Positions 11,125-22,491 of a stretch of 64,000 bases of DNA are shown piece after piece. The position numbers were made by a program, and so were the translations under genes. The number at the start of each line of letters is the position of its first letter. Position 1 is the first letter of the stretch. This DNA comes from Strongyloides papillosus. Lineage: Eukaryota; Nematoda; Chromadorea; Rhabditida; Strongyloididae. The notes beneath the pieces are model-generated. The model worked only from the letters and a program-made list of their open reading frames with translations, was not told where the DNA came from and searched no databases. The stretch is from the NCBI GenBank assembly GCA_005656395.1, contig SRSI01000009.1, positions 1-64,000 on the forward strand. The letters are read 5' to 3'.

Positions 11125-11631
11125 ATGAAGAATTACTTAAGAACAGAATTGTTCAATCATAATGAACAAATGACTCAAGAAATACTATCTTTTTTGAGTC
11201 ATTGTGAAAATTTACGTAGAAATGAAGAGATGTTAGAAAAAACACAGGAGGAGTTAGATTTAGAATTTGAAATTCTAAATAATAAAATGGGGTGGTTAAG
11301 TTCTGCTCCTCCTTCTCCACATCATCATCCTTCAGTAAATGAAAAAGAGGAAGAAAGAAATAATGTTAGATGGAGAAGATCTGCTCCTCCTGCTTTACAC
11401 ATTTATCCCTTGGAATTTGAAGAGGAGGAAAGAAAAAAATTTGAAAAGAAAGAAGAGAAAAAAAAGAGTGAGGAAGAAGGTGGAGAGAAAGGTGGAAAGG
11501 AGGAGAAAAAAATTAATGATGAAGAGAAAAGAATTGGAGAGGAAGGGAAAAAAACTGGAGAGGAAGAGAAAAATAGTAGAAAGGAAAGAAAGGGGGTAGA
11601 CCCAAAAAAAGAAGGGTCTACCCATGGTTAA
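11125..11631 (+). CDS. Glu/Lys-rich low-complexity protein, hypothetical
   Basis: A 168-residue ORF starts at an ATG nine bases after TTTTTTCAG (acceptor AG at 11114-11115), so the ATG exon is probably joined to a spliced leader or to a short 5' exon. Residues 1-55 are helical and coiled-coil-like (SHCENLRRNEEMLEKTQEEL). Two imperfect repeats follow, WLSSAPPSPHHHP and WRRSAPPALHIYP, each ahead of a charged stretch. The last 75 residues are almost only E, K, G and R. There is no signal peptide. The function is unknown; the acidic/basic tail is of a kind that arises from purine-rich repeats, so expression should not be assumed. An inverted repeat lies in the final codons. Confidence 0.4.
   Translation: MKNYLRTELFNHNEQMTQEILSFLSHCENLRRNEEMLEKTQEELDLEFEILNNKMGWLSSAPPSPHHHPSVNEKEEERNNVRWRRSAPPALHIYPLEFEEEERKKFEKKEEKKKSEEEGGEKGGKEEKKINDEEKRIGEEGKKTGEEEKNSRKERKGVDPKKEGSTHG
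11594..11623. repeat. perfect 10-bp inverted repeat (hairpin)
   Basis: GGGTAGACCC (11594-11603) and its exact reverse complement GGGTCTACCC (11614-11623) are separated by ten mostly-A bases. It overlaps the last codons of the Glu/Lys-rich ORF, about 8 bases before its stop. In RNA it would form a strong hairpin. Confidence 0.6.
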
Positions 11632-12112
11632 AATATCATGGTGAAAAGAAAGAAAAATTTTTGTTTTTAATAATTATTTGTTTTCATAAATTTTATTTTT
11701 AAATCTAAATTCTTTTTTATGTTTTTGTTTTTATCGATCTTAGAAGTCATATTACCTTTAGAATTTTTTTAAAAGCATTGAGTATATTGCTAAACTCTCA
11801 AAATTCAGGAGGATTTTTTAAACTTTTTTGATACGTAGTAATAACACTTTGTTTATTTGACAAAATTCTTTAAAACTGTTTGAAGCATAGCAATATCGTT
11901 TTATTATATAAAATATTTTGTTAAAAAAATTTTGTGTACTGCTAAACTATCAAAATTTGGAGAATTTTTTGAAAGAAATTGTGAATATTATGTATTAATA
12001 AAGTATAATATATAACTAGGACAATATTTATAAAACAGCTAATGTTTTTCTACAGTTTTTACATTTGTGATTAAGCATATTCTAATCAAATATTTAAGTA
12101 TAATTATGTTTA
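11632..12112. other. intergenic
   Basis: AT-rich spacer between the Glu/Lys-rich ORF and the 3' end of the decayed minus-strand gene. Nothing further recognised. Confidence 0.5.
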
Positions 12113-13245
12113 TTAACAAACTAAATATGTAGACAAAAGACCAATGATAAAATAAATAATAACATAATTATTTTTAACATTAAAGAGATACTCTACCATT
12201 CCCAAATTTTGTAAAGTTTTACTCTCATCACACTTGGCTATTTTAATATCAACACTAGTTTCTTGGCCCTCAAAATCAAAAAAGTCTATTTTTTGTTTGA
12301 TTTAATTTTTGTCTTCAATTCTCTCAAAATTCTCACTATCATTATCTTTTAATCTTCAATAAATGTATTTTTTTGAGTTAGAATAATGTAGTAAAGTTAT
12401 TTATATTTTAATCGATGAAAGTATAATAAATAGAAAGAAAGATTTTACTTTTTTTTATCTTCAATATCATCTGTGTCATCTTCAGTGATGTAGAGCCATT
12501 TACCTGGAATAACATCATATAATTCATCAACAACATATTCCTGAATAGCAATTTTATCGGCTCCTGGTTACACTACTAAAACAGACTAACATGGATGTAA
12601 AGAATTTTGTTGCTACTTTAAAATCAATTTTATAAGTACTAAGATTTTCAACAGTTGTTGTATATTTATTTGTTTCTCTTGAAGCTCTCTAAGCATAACT
12701 GCTTTTGGTTCATCTACAGCAATACTTGATTATTATACCTCCACGTTTATGATGCCTATTTTTTTCAGGTACATCATTATCAGTTATCACAATTCCTTCT
12801 ACATCTTTTACAAGCGTTTGACTTGATTGTGTAGAATAATTTTTTCTACTATACTCACAATACTTAAATGGTATTGCACATTCTGAAAAATTATTACTTA
12901 AAACTTAAAAATCTTTAAATTTAACTGGACGATAAACAACTTCCAAAGAATATATTTGGTTATTTTTCTTAACTTCAGTCATATTTAATTAGTAAAAAGT
13001 TAAATTAAAAAGCTATTTCTTGAGATATAAAACTTACCATGTCTGGATTACTCCAATTGTCTTGTCATTTAAAAGAATTTATTTTATCCTGATTACCTAT
13101 GTAATGATCAATTATTCTAAATAAGCTTACCCAACTTCCATTTATGTCATAGAAACTTCTCTAGAAATTATAATATTCTTTAATAACAGTAAATTTCATT
13201 GAATTTATCAACTTCGTTGGTTACTTTGATTAAATAAAATTTCAT
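12113..13245 (-). pseudogene. decayed multi-exon gene, family not recognised
   Basis: On the minus strand, protein-like segments occur in order with few interruptions. ATG at 13245 gives MKFYLIKVTNEVDKFNE; then SFYDINGSWVSLFRIIDHYI and NWSNPDM followed by a GTAAGT donor (about 13035). Next come IYSLEVVYRPVKFKDF, ECAIPFKYCEYSRKNYSTQ and VKDVEGIVITDNDVPEK. Then PGADKIAIQEYVVDELYD and DTDDIEDKK at about 12450, and finally DFFDFEGQETSVDIKIAK with a hydrophobic tail (IIYFIIGLLSTYLVC) ending at a TAA (12113-12115). At least four in-frame stops and two frame changes break it. The hydrophobic end suggests a membrane-anchored product. No paralogue lies in the window and no family was recognised. Confidence 0.5.
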
Positions 13246-14544
13246 GTTTGGAGAAAAAAAAGGTTTAATTTTATTTAACAAAACGAAGGATCACCTGTTA
13301 AATAATCATAAAATAACTATTCTTTCGTTTTTTACTATAATATGTAAAAACAAAAAAACGTTATGTTTTTTATAAATTTTAGTATTCAATTTCTTTTAAA
13401 TTAGACATAACAAATAAAAGAGAATTGTGTGTATTTTATATGCTAATAAATTATTATTTTGATTATTAAAACATTGTATATTTCCAGTAAAATAATATTT
13501 GTTAGAAGTAGAAATAATGTGTTTTTGTAAAAAAACAATTAGCATTTCTTATCATTTTGAGGGTATTTTTATTTATTCTTGAATACATTTTTTTTAATTT
13601 TTATATATTTAATTTAGAGAAATGGTCACAGTATTTGTTGTTTTTTTAAAGAACCTTATAAAACATATAAAATTAATCGTTTTTATTTTTTTTATGTAAA
13701 TAACGATAAAAGTACTATCAAAATATTAAAAATATATATATTACTTAAACCCACATCGTATGTATTGCAGACGAAGGATTTGATTTTATGTGTTTCTCCA
13801 AAACGTAACATAATATCAACTTAAAAATGTATGGGTGTGTAGATGGAAAGTAGGAGAAACTCATACTTTTTTTCCAGAGCAAAAGCAACGGCACATCAAA
13901 AAATATTCACAATCGAAAATTTTTTTTCTATATATGGCATTTTACCCAAACCGTATTTTTTAGTGAATCTACATAATTATTCAAATCATCTGACAAAATT
14001 TCAAAGGAAAATATTAAAATTAAGGGGTTATTTATATTTTTAAATTAGAAATTTCTACGTATTAAAGTACAGTTTTCCCCAATCTCGAGCTGTGTTATGT
14101 GCATATAATATGTATCTATATTGTACAATTTAATTTTTTTGTTTATAATAAAATGTTTGTACAACACTTTTTTTTGTATTATTTACCTAAATATCGTAAA
14201 AAACATTCTTAAAATGATGTTTAACATTTGAAACTTAAGAATAATAAAGATAAAATGAAATTAAAATACTTTATTTTAAGAATATAAAAAATTGTTTAGA
14301 TGCATTTAATGAATCAGTATTGACAATAAAAATTCTTTACAAACTTGTTTCACTTTCCTACAATGCGCTCAAGAAATTCAAAAAAACCAAAACAAAATAC
14401 AAGTATATATTTATAAAATACAATACGTATTTACAGTAGATAAAAAAATACAATGCATATTTACACTAAATACAAAAATAAAATTCTATACAATTATCAT
14501 ACATATAAAACAAGAAATCTCTAAATCTCTTTAGAGAAGATAAT
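13246..14544. other. intergenic
   Basis: AT-rich region between the decayed gene and the 3' end of the Ulp1-like gene. A short ORF at 13843-14043 has no supporting features. The last 200 bases hold several near-repeats of ATACAA..TATTTACA without clear structure. Confidence 0.45.
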
Positions 14545-16376
14545 TCAAACACTGCGACGTCTAGCTCGTGTTAAACTTTTCCAAGTATGTTTTTTTCCAT
14601 TCCAATCTATACATTCATAGGATCTTGTTTGAAGACGTCTAAACTTTTTCTTACGAACTTTAGTTAAATAATATTCCTCCATCTCATATAATTTAGACCA
14701 ATCTTTTAAAGTAAGTCTTGAATATACAAATGATTTCAAGTAACATCTGCCGGAAGTGGAATTAAATGTAGGAAAAACATCCTTCATCGACTGACCGTTA
14801 GCCAATTTTCCCAGTGAATCAGGATTTATACAAACTTGACGAATGAATTCAAGCATGTACAAACCACAATCATTACTGTTGTTCTGTCTGTATACATCTT
14901 TCAATTCAACTATTTTTATTTTTCCTTCATCAAAATAGAAACCTCCTTCACCATATTTTTCCTTTAGTGAGCGAGAGCAAGCTTTGATGTACTGAATGAG
15001 AACAAAAGTATGAAACTCATTCTTTGAGAAGAAGTTGCTAGTCAATGAGTCGTAGATAATGATATATGTCCAAAAGTTATTCTCTGATTCCATTGAAGAA
15101 TCTTCATATTCACGTTTTATACAATTCCTCGGTTGATATATAATTCCAGTCAACCAATGATTAGTAGCATGTATCGGGACAATGAGGCAGTTGAAATCGA
15201 ATATTGATGCGAAAACAGTTGGCGGAGAGTAGACTTTCTCGTTCGAAATCTTATCAGCATTCATTTGAAGTTGGTGTAAAGAACTGTCGTCAAGATCTTT
15301 AGTTGAGTTACGTGTCATCCCTCTCGTTAATCTCGTGTATAATAACGTGTTGTAAATCTTATAACGAGCTTTATTGTTGTTAAGATAATCATCAAATTGT
15401 TTCTTCATCCTCAGTCTCCATTCATTCAGATAACTGTCCACTATATCAGAGTGAAGCCATTCATTTTGAAATAAAGAACAAAATGCTTTGCCGTGTATGT
15501 CATAAGTTTCATTTGTTTCAACATTCTTTGATCTAAAAATCCTGGCATTTACATATTTTTCAAAAATTACACCATCTTTGATGATCTTTAAGTTTGGGGA
15601 TGCAATGCTGCATAATTTTTCTTTTACAGGTTTTTTCGCTTTGGGTGAGAGTCTTGTTAACACCCTATCTGAAGTTTTATTTGAGTAATCATCTCTCATA
15701 AAGACGATAACTTGTTCTCCACAACTGTCATTAGAAGAAGTCTGACTGATAGGTTTCAACTTAAATGGTAAAACTCGCATCTCCAATTCATAGAAGTTAA
15801 TGTTTATGAAGGGGATTTTATACGAGCTGTTACTGTTGGAAGTAGAACTACAGAATTCATGTAGTCTACGCGTAATTCCGTAAAGAGATTTACTGTTGCT
15901 GTTCATTATCGGTATAGTTAGAATTATTTTATTGAAAGATTCATCGTCATGTTCAAGTGACTCAGGTGTTATCCACGTTTTTATATCCATCCAAAAACTC
16001 TTCGATGGTATCGTTAAAATTATAGCTGCACCTTTTTTTTCACTGTTGTTCAAGAACTTAAAACCACTACAATTAATGTCATTGTATAATGTAAACTTAC
16101 CTCAACTTTAGATACATGAATTCCAGATAGTTGTTTTACAGAAATATATTCATGGCCACAGATGACGGCGCAAATGATAATTAATTCGTTCAGCAGAAAA
16201 ACATTCGATGACAACTTTATTTCTTTACCATTTGCATAGACAGTTTTTGTTTGGACAATATCGAAGTTATTTCCACGATCTTTCCATACCTCATTAATGT
16301 AGATCCTAAACATTTCTACCATTTCATTATCAGACTTGAATTCTCCATTGTAACGTTGCACCTTTTTCCTACCCAT
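14545..16376 (-). CDS. Ulp1/SENP-type SUMO-specific cysteine protease (C48)
   Basis: Two exons, 16376-16101 and 16056-14545, with a 44-nt GT..AG intron, encode 595 residues if translation starts at the first ATG (16376). The C-terminal catalytic domain has every C48 landmark: ATNHWLTGIIY (His392), TYIIIYDSLTS (Asp428), and RQNNSNDCGLYMLEF (Gln483 oxyanion, Cys489 nucleophile). Such enzymes process SUMO precursors or remove SUMO from targets, usually in the nucleus or at its envelope. The N-terminal 300 residues are polar and not recognised. The same frame stays open upstream to about 16460 and encodes a hydrophobic stretch (ALFILPLFVIILQFYLL) directly before the ATG but without its own ATG, so an upstream exon may add a membrane segment. 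The exact member of the family is not assigned. Confidence 0.85.
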
Positions 16377-16442
16377 TCTTCTTAATAAATAAAATTGCAA
16401 AATGATTACAAATAAAGGTAATATAAATAAGGCTGTAACCAA

Positions 16443-18100
16443 CGGTCTTCCAAAAATTTCTCCTTAAAATTGCTGATATAAATAGACTTATTTTAATTTC
16501 ATTATCATTTTTGACACTGGAAGTTGTCGTTTCTAGTGTTATGAAATTCAGAAGATCGGAATTGACGTTTATAATTTTTTGAAATTTACAGAATTAGTAT
16601 GCTGCTTGTTAATCAATGCATGGGCAGAGATTTATGAATTCTTTTAATCAAACATGACATGATGAATTTCAAAGAAAATGTTGGGAAACATTAATTTCAT
16701 CGAAAAATTTTTCAAAATTCAGATGAACTAATTATTTTGTATTGAGTGAATTATGGTATTATCAAATACATATGACTTTTAATTTAATATATAAGGGTAC
16801 TTTACGCACTTTATTAATTTATCTTCTCGTTCCATGAACTTTTGATTAATCATTTAAAAAGATATTTTGTTTTATGGCACTTTATCTTGACAATGATATG
16901 ATAGCTTCGATGGATATCTTCATTGTAAACTTATATATTCGTTTTTATTTAGAGTTACTTATGGATTTTTTGATTTTTATCTGTCATTGTAACATAAATA
17001 TCTATAGTTTTTTATGCACGATTATCCGTTTATCTTTATCAAAAAGTTTATTTAACAAATTTATATTAAATTCTTTAATAGTTACCATGCAAATACGTTT
17101 TGACTTTTATTTTTTTCAGATGTTTTGATGAAAACTTCAGAAAGAGAACGTTTTAACTAATGAACTGGTAATAGAAAAGTGCAAAGTATGTTGTAAAGTA
17201 AATTATGTTTAAAGAATTTTCTTAGGATAAATTTGAAGGAATGTAAGAGATTTGACTTGTTAAATTGCTTAAGACAACTTAATTACATTCCATCTTGAGA
17301 TAAACTCAAAATACAGAAACTTCTACTGGATATCCTTGTTGAATACGTGGATGATGAAGTTTTAAAGATTTTATTAGATCGTGGAAATACTATGGATTAC
17401 TATTTAAAAACTGGTCTTGGGATTTATGATACAATCTTAATCCAAACATTGAGTATAATTTCTTGTTTTGATTATATAGAATATAAGAATATTATAAAGA
17501 TGAGAAAACTGTTTTTTAATGGCATTCAAAAGATATGAAGATGGAATCATGTTACAGTTAGGAATCTTCCCCCAAGTTAGTAAAAAACAAATAATTTAAC
17601 TATTTAATAATTAAATTGTTTAAAATTCAAAAGAGTTATAGTAAAAACAAAACTGTTATTCTTACTTCTTTTTACTATAGAATTATTGTACTTGTGTCAC
17701 TAGGAACATATTAATGTTCTTCAAATTGTTTTTATAAATTTCTTATAAAAATGTTTCAACACAATTGTGGTATAACTTTCTTAAGAACAAGATATAAAGT
17801 GTTCTTAAAGTGCTTTATCCTTACTAAACAATTAAACATATGTTGTTATTCTTATCTATATAATACTCGCTATTTGAAGTAAGTTAAACTTTATATTATT
17901 GAATTAGTGATTGGATATAGTGCTGGTACTTTATTTAATGTTTGCTAAAAGTCCAAAAATATATATAAAAATGCAAATTGGTTAAAAAACTAAAGATATA
18001 AAGGAAGGACACCTATGTATGAAAAATTTCATACAAAAGTGCAATTATTTTCAACTTTCATGGTCTGTATAGCCAATTATGGAAAAAATACCAAAAGGAA
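16443..18100. other. intergenic
   Basis: AT-rich, upstream of the Ulp1-like gene and downstream of the tRNA. Short ORFs at 16874-17128 and 17347-17538 have no motif, splice context or homologue that could be recognised and are not called. Confidence 0.5.
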
Positions 18101-18172
18101 TTCCCATACCGGGAATCGAACCCGGGCCGCGTGGGTGAAAACCACGAATCCTAACCACTAGACCATATGGGA
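18101..18172 (-). tRNA. tRNA-Glu (UUC)
   Basis: The minus strand folds as a complete 72-nt cloverleaf. The acceptor stem TCCCATA pairs with TATGGGA, with A as discriminator. The D arm is GGTCTAGTGGTTAGGAT. The anticodon stem CGTGG/CCACG has the loop TTTTCAC, giving anticodon TTC (decodes GAA). The T arm is CCGGGTTCGATTCCCGG. The internal promoter boxes A (TGGTCTAGTGG) and B (GGTTCGATTCC) are intact. A T-run about 12 bases downstream (TATTTTTTCC) can serve as the RNA polymerase III terminator. There is no intron. Confidence 0.97.
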
Positions 18173-19689
18173 TGGTGCCCGGAGGCTTTTTTGGGGTCCC
18201 ACATAAAAATTCAGTATAAAAGCGCATAATTTTAAACAATTTTCTTCTTTAATCAACCGAACTGTTGAGATTATCATTTTTTCTAACATGAACTTGATTT
18301 TACATTAATTTTTCTACAATTTAGTCCATTATTTCCAACATACCAGACGAAGGTTATATTTTCGTTTCACTTTTAACGCACTCATTTTGCGATTTTCCTA
18401 TTAAAAATAAACATTGAATAACTATATGTCATTAAAACATGATAGATTACTAGAATTTTAAATTTATTTCTATGAAGGAACTATACTTTATGAATTGAGA
18501 AATTTATCATCTTATCTCATAAATTCTGTAGTCAATATTCTATGGATAAAAAATATCATAAGAAGGTTTTTATAAGGAAACCTTTTCTAGATATAACTTA
18601 ATTTCTATGAGCCTAATATCATTAGCATTGTTTTTTTTCTTTAAGTTTGAAAAAAAACATCTCTAGATTGTTTAATTATTAATATTGGTTAGTTTATCAA
18701 AAAACATATTAAGGACGAAATTATTTTCTATATTTCTTATTCAATATATAAAAATATAAGATACTATAAAATCACTTTGTTTTAAAAGAATGATTTAAAA
18801 GATATTATTTCGAAAAAGAAATCATCGTATTTTTCAAAGCCAATATTTATCAAATTATAAATGAATGATATTTATGTAATCGAGAAATATAAGAAGCAGT
18901 TTAGGCAGACTATTTGGATCGTTTTCATTAGTGATATGTATATTTTTTTTTAATAAATAATGTCACTAACCTAAATTAGATTAGGAAAAAACGGATAATT
19001 AATTAGACAGTACTTTGTGGATAGTGAAAGCTTATAAAAATTAAGCAATGAATTTAATTTTGTTAATTAGATCAAATCCAAAAAATCTAATTTATATTAT
19101 TAAAAAATTTAAATATATTAAATAATTTGATTTAATTATTTAATTAATTTTTTAATGCATCATTACTTTTAATATTGTTGTAATTAATCTGCATATGGTA
19201 AAAATGATAATTTTTTTATTATTGACATATATATTGTAAAATTTTCTAACTTATAAAATGTATCGAAATGTATTTGATAGATAATAATATTATGGTATTC
19301 TATATTATCAAAAATAATAAAATATTTTACTTTAAATTTTACGATATCCTGTCTAGTACTTACTTATTTGTTGTTGTTATTTTTGGAAGCGTTCAATTGA
19401 TATATAAAAAATTACTTGTAGTAACTAAATGATTATTTAGGTTATTTTTAAATAAAAGATAGTAAAAGTTTTCTCTTTTGTTTAAGATTTTACTATAAAA
19501 TTTCTTGTTAACCTAAATAAGTATTTTTTTCTTTTAAAGAGTTAAATAAATAAGGTGACATAAAATATAAAAAATAATAAATAACTGTGGTATTTGGGCA
19601 GGAAAAGTGATTACTTAATGTGTAATTTTATGATATAAATTTCATTTTTTTTCTTTATCTTTATTTATATTTATAAAAAAAAACACATT
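18173..19689. other. intergenic
   Basis: AT-rich flank between the tRNA and the ground-like gene. No ORF or RNA supported; it probably contains the promoter of the gene at 19690. Confidence 0.5.
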
Positions 19690-20834
19690 ATGAAAACGAT
19701 ACTTAAAACAATACTTTTATTTATTTTTATAAATTCTATAAATTCATTTCTTTTTGGAGGATTAGGTGGTGGAGGTGGTAGTTCATGCTGTGGTGGTAGC
19801 AGTAGTTGTTGTGGTTCATCGGGTGGAGGAGGTTGTTCTTTTGGAGGATATAGTTCTTCATACGGAGGGTATAGCTCTTCATGCGGAGGAGGTTGTAGTT
19901 CAGGTTGTGGCGGTTATAGTAGTGGCGGAGGTTGCAGTTCAGGCTGTGGCAGTTATAGTAGTGGTGGATGTTCTTCAGGTTGTGGCGGTTATAGTAATGG
20001 CGGAGGTTGCAGTTCAAGCTGTGGCAGTTATAGTAGTGGTGGATGCTCTTCAGGTACGGCTGTATCGTCAAACTGTGGAAGTTCTTGTAGTTCAGGATAT
20101 TCATCTCAACAATATGGCGGTGGAAGCTATAATTCTCAAAGTAGTGGTTGTGCACCTACTACTTATTCAAATCCTGCTCCACAAAGTTACCAACAACAAG
20201 TTGTAGCATCACCTCAAATGGCTATACCAGAACCATATCATCAACCTGCACCTCAAATTCCAGTTCAAAATATGCAACAATATCAAGCACCCCCTCAAGT
20301 ACCACCTGTACAAAGTCAACAACCATCTGGGGGAGGTTATGGTGGTGAGCCACAACCACAATCCAGTGTTCCTGCATCATCAAATAGTTATAATGAGGTT
20401 CCTCATCATGCCGCAGCTGATATTAATGTCGAAGTTAAAAGTTCAGAAGATGAGCAAATAAATAGTGAAAAAAAACCGACATCTAGTACAAATGACGTAT
20501 TAGAAACAGAAATTCCACCAGTTCCACTGGATCAAATACCATTAATAAATGATGAAGATTGTAACGTTGCAGAACTTCGTGAAATTATGAAAAAGGTAAG
20601 TTAGAATATTATCAAATTCTTCAATTTAAAAAATGATTTCAGAGTATTGTAAGTGATATAAATATTTCAAAACGAAAAATACAAATTGAAGCAGAGAAAA
20701 AGTATGGTGGAAGATTTGATGTTATTTGTGCAACACATGATTTTTCATATTTAAGTAACACAGAGTTATATTGCCAAGTGTCTTCAAAAATTAATAATAT
20801 GGTTTATTCATGTTACAGTTATAGACAACTATAA
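19690..20834 (+). CDS. secreted ground-like (GRL) domain protein with Gly/Ser/Cys repeats
   Basis: Exons 19690-20595 and 20643-20834 (47-nt intron) give 365 residues. A signal peptide (MKTILKTILLFIFINSINS) precedes a Gly/Ser/Cys/Tyr-rich region (22-140) built of tandem copies of CSSGCGGYSSGG. A Pro/Gln-rich linker (about 150-230) and an acidic stretch follow. The C-terminal ground-like domain is split by the intron: CNVAELREIMKK, then ISKRKIQIEAEKKYGG, FDVICATHDFSYL, YCQ and YSCYSY, with the conserved cysteines in place. Nematode ground-like proteins belong to the hedgehog-related group but lack the autoprocessing Hint domain, as here; they are secreted, often by epithelia, with roles in cuticle or extracellular matrix. 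The repeat region should be disulfide-rich and extracellular. Confidence 0.9.
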
Positions 20835-21423
20835 AAATTTATTATATTACATATATTAATTTAAAAGTAACAATATTATGTTAAAAGTCTTAAGTTTATT
20901 TTTAATGAATTGTTTATGTTAAGAAGTGCACAATTTTATACAATATAGTCATTAATGGCTAAAATTAATGTAAATAAATTTTATTTTTATTTTATAATAA
21001 AATTCTATATAAATTTTTTGGTTGTTTTTTAAAAAGGTTCTTCTTGTTATTCAAATGTATAAAAATTTGTTTCATAGATTTAACCCAATAATTTTTTCCA
21101 CCATACATAGAACATTACATTATAAGAAGAAACAATTTTGTATAATCATAAATTAGCAATAAAAAAGATAAGTATCAAATAAAATATTGCGCTATCTACT
21201 CAAGGGAAATTAATATAAAGAAAGTGAGAAAAGTAAAAATAAGATAATAGTCTTAATGAAAATTAGGAAGCTTTGGATTAATAGTAGCAAGTAATAAAAA
21301 AAATTGCTTCAAATGACTTTTATTCATTACATATATTAGTCAAATATATGTGAGTTACATATTTAATTTTACAAAAATAATTATATATATAATAATTTAC
21401 ATCTAAAAAAATACATATTTGTC
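20835..21423. other. intergenic
   Basis: 3' flank of the ground-like gene and 5' flank of the Mpv17-family gene. AT-rich, no coding sequence seen. Confidence 0.5.
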
Positions 21424-22032
21424 ATGTTAAAGTTTTGTATAAATATGACCACGAAGAAAAGGCTATCAAAAATTAATTTTACAACAATTAAATTAATTAC
21501 TAACAAAGTATATTCTTCAAAATATATTTATCTATCAAATGCTCTCACAACATCAGGATTTTTTATAATAGGTGATATAATATCGCAATATATTACAAGA
21601 GATTTAGATGAAAAATTTAAACTTGATCAATCTCGAATATTAAGACATTCTTTTGTTGGTGGAAATGTTGGCATTATGACTACAGCATGGTACAAACTTC
21701 TTGATGGATTTGTAAGGCATCCAAATATCATTATAAGAAACATAGTTAAAATTAAAGCTGACTTCTGTGTATCGCCTATATTTTCTAGTTTTTGTATAAT
21801 AACAACAAATTTACTTGAAGGAAAATCATTTGATAATAGTGTTAAAGAATACACTTCACAATGGAGGAATGTTTTGAAAACCGATTTATGTATATGGCCA
21901 CCATGCCAATTTTTTAATTTTTTCTTATTAGATCCTAAATTTCGTGTTTTGTATGTAGCTACAGTGGACATTGTTTACAGTTGTTGTATGAGTTATTTTG
22001 CCCACAAAAATAAACTTTCAGAAGTATGTTAA
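21424..22032 (+). CDS. Mpv17/PMP22-family inner-membrane protein
   Basis: A single-exon ORF of 202 residues, near the usual family length of about 180-220. It begins MLKFCINMTTKKRLSK, a basic start that could act as a mitochondrial targeting sequence (a second Met lies at residue 8). Family marks include LSNALTTSGFFIIGDIISQY near the N-terminus, the conserved SRILRHSFVGG and YKLLDGFV, and the C-terminal signature WRNVLKTDLCIWPPCQFFNF followed by FRVLYVATVDIVYSCCMSY. Four hydrophobic segments fit the Mpv17 fold. Family members sit in the mitochondrial inner or peroxisomal membrane and affect metabolite or nucleotide homeostasis. It most resembles the Mpv17-like 2 branch, but this is inferred. 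Confidence 0.88.
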   Translation: MLKFCINMTTKKRLSKINFTTIKLITNKVYSSKYIYLSNALTTSGFFIIGDIISQYITRDLDEKFKLDQSRILRHSFVGGNVGIMTTAWYKLLDGFVRHPNIIIRNIVKIKADFCVSPIFSSFCIITTNLLEGKSFDNSVKEYTSQWRNVLKTDLCIWPPCQFFNFFLLDPKFRVLYVATVDIVYSCCMSYFAHKNKLSEVC

Positions 22033-22491
22033 CTTATAATAAATTTTTTATTTAAATTAATTTTTTAAAACTTATTAAAATACTTACAAAATATTTATTT
22101 GTGCTAAAAAAGTATTGAACTTGCACAGATTGTTTATCTGGAAAATTTATTTCTCTCGAGGCAATAAATTACTATATCATATCTTTCCTTCTTTCAATTA
22201 CCATCTCAAGTGACTTATTCAAATTGTTCTTTTATATTATAACTATTCACTCATTCACTTTTATGAACAATAGCAAACTTTAAAATAAATCTTCATCTTG
22301 TGTACCATTTCTACACTAAATGATTAATTGATATGAAGTTTGACAACAAAGTTGTTTCCTTAAAAATAAAAAGATAGTCAATATTATTGTTGATAAGATT
22401 TGGTAGGATATTTAATATTAAGAACTTCAAATATTAAATAATTATACTATAAAGAGTATATTAGTAATTATTTAAAAAAAAAACTATTAAA
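22033..22491. other. intergenic, 5' flank of the TWK channel gene
   Basis: About 460 bases of AT-rich sequence separating two same-strand genes. It presumably carries the promoter of the potassium channel; no specific element could be identified. Confidence 0.45.

Noticed and set aside
12113..13245. Stop-codon reassignment or readthrough to explain the interrupted gene
   Set aside because: All three stop codons occur, frames also shift, and every other gene in the window ends normally at standard stops.
17347..17538. 63-codon ORF (MDDEVLKILLDRG)
   Set aside because: Short, no recognisable domain, no acceptor or continuation in neighbouring frames.
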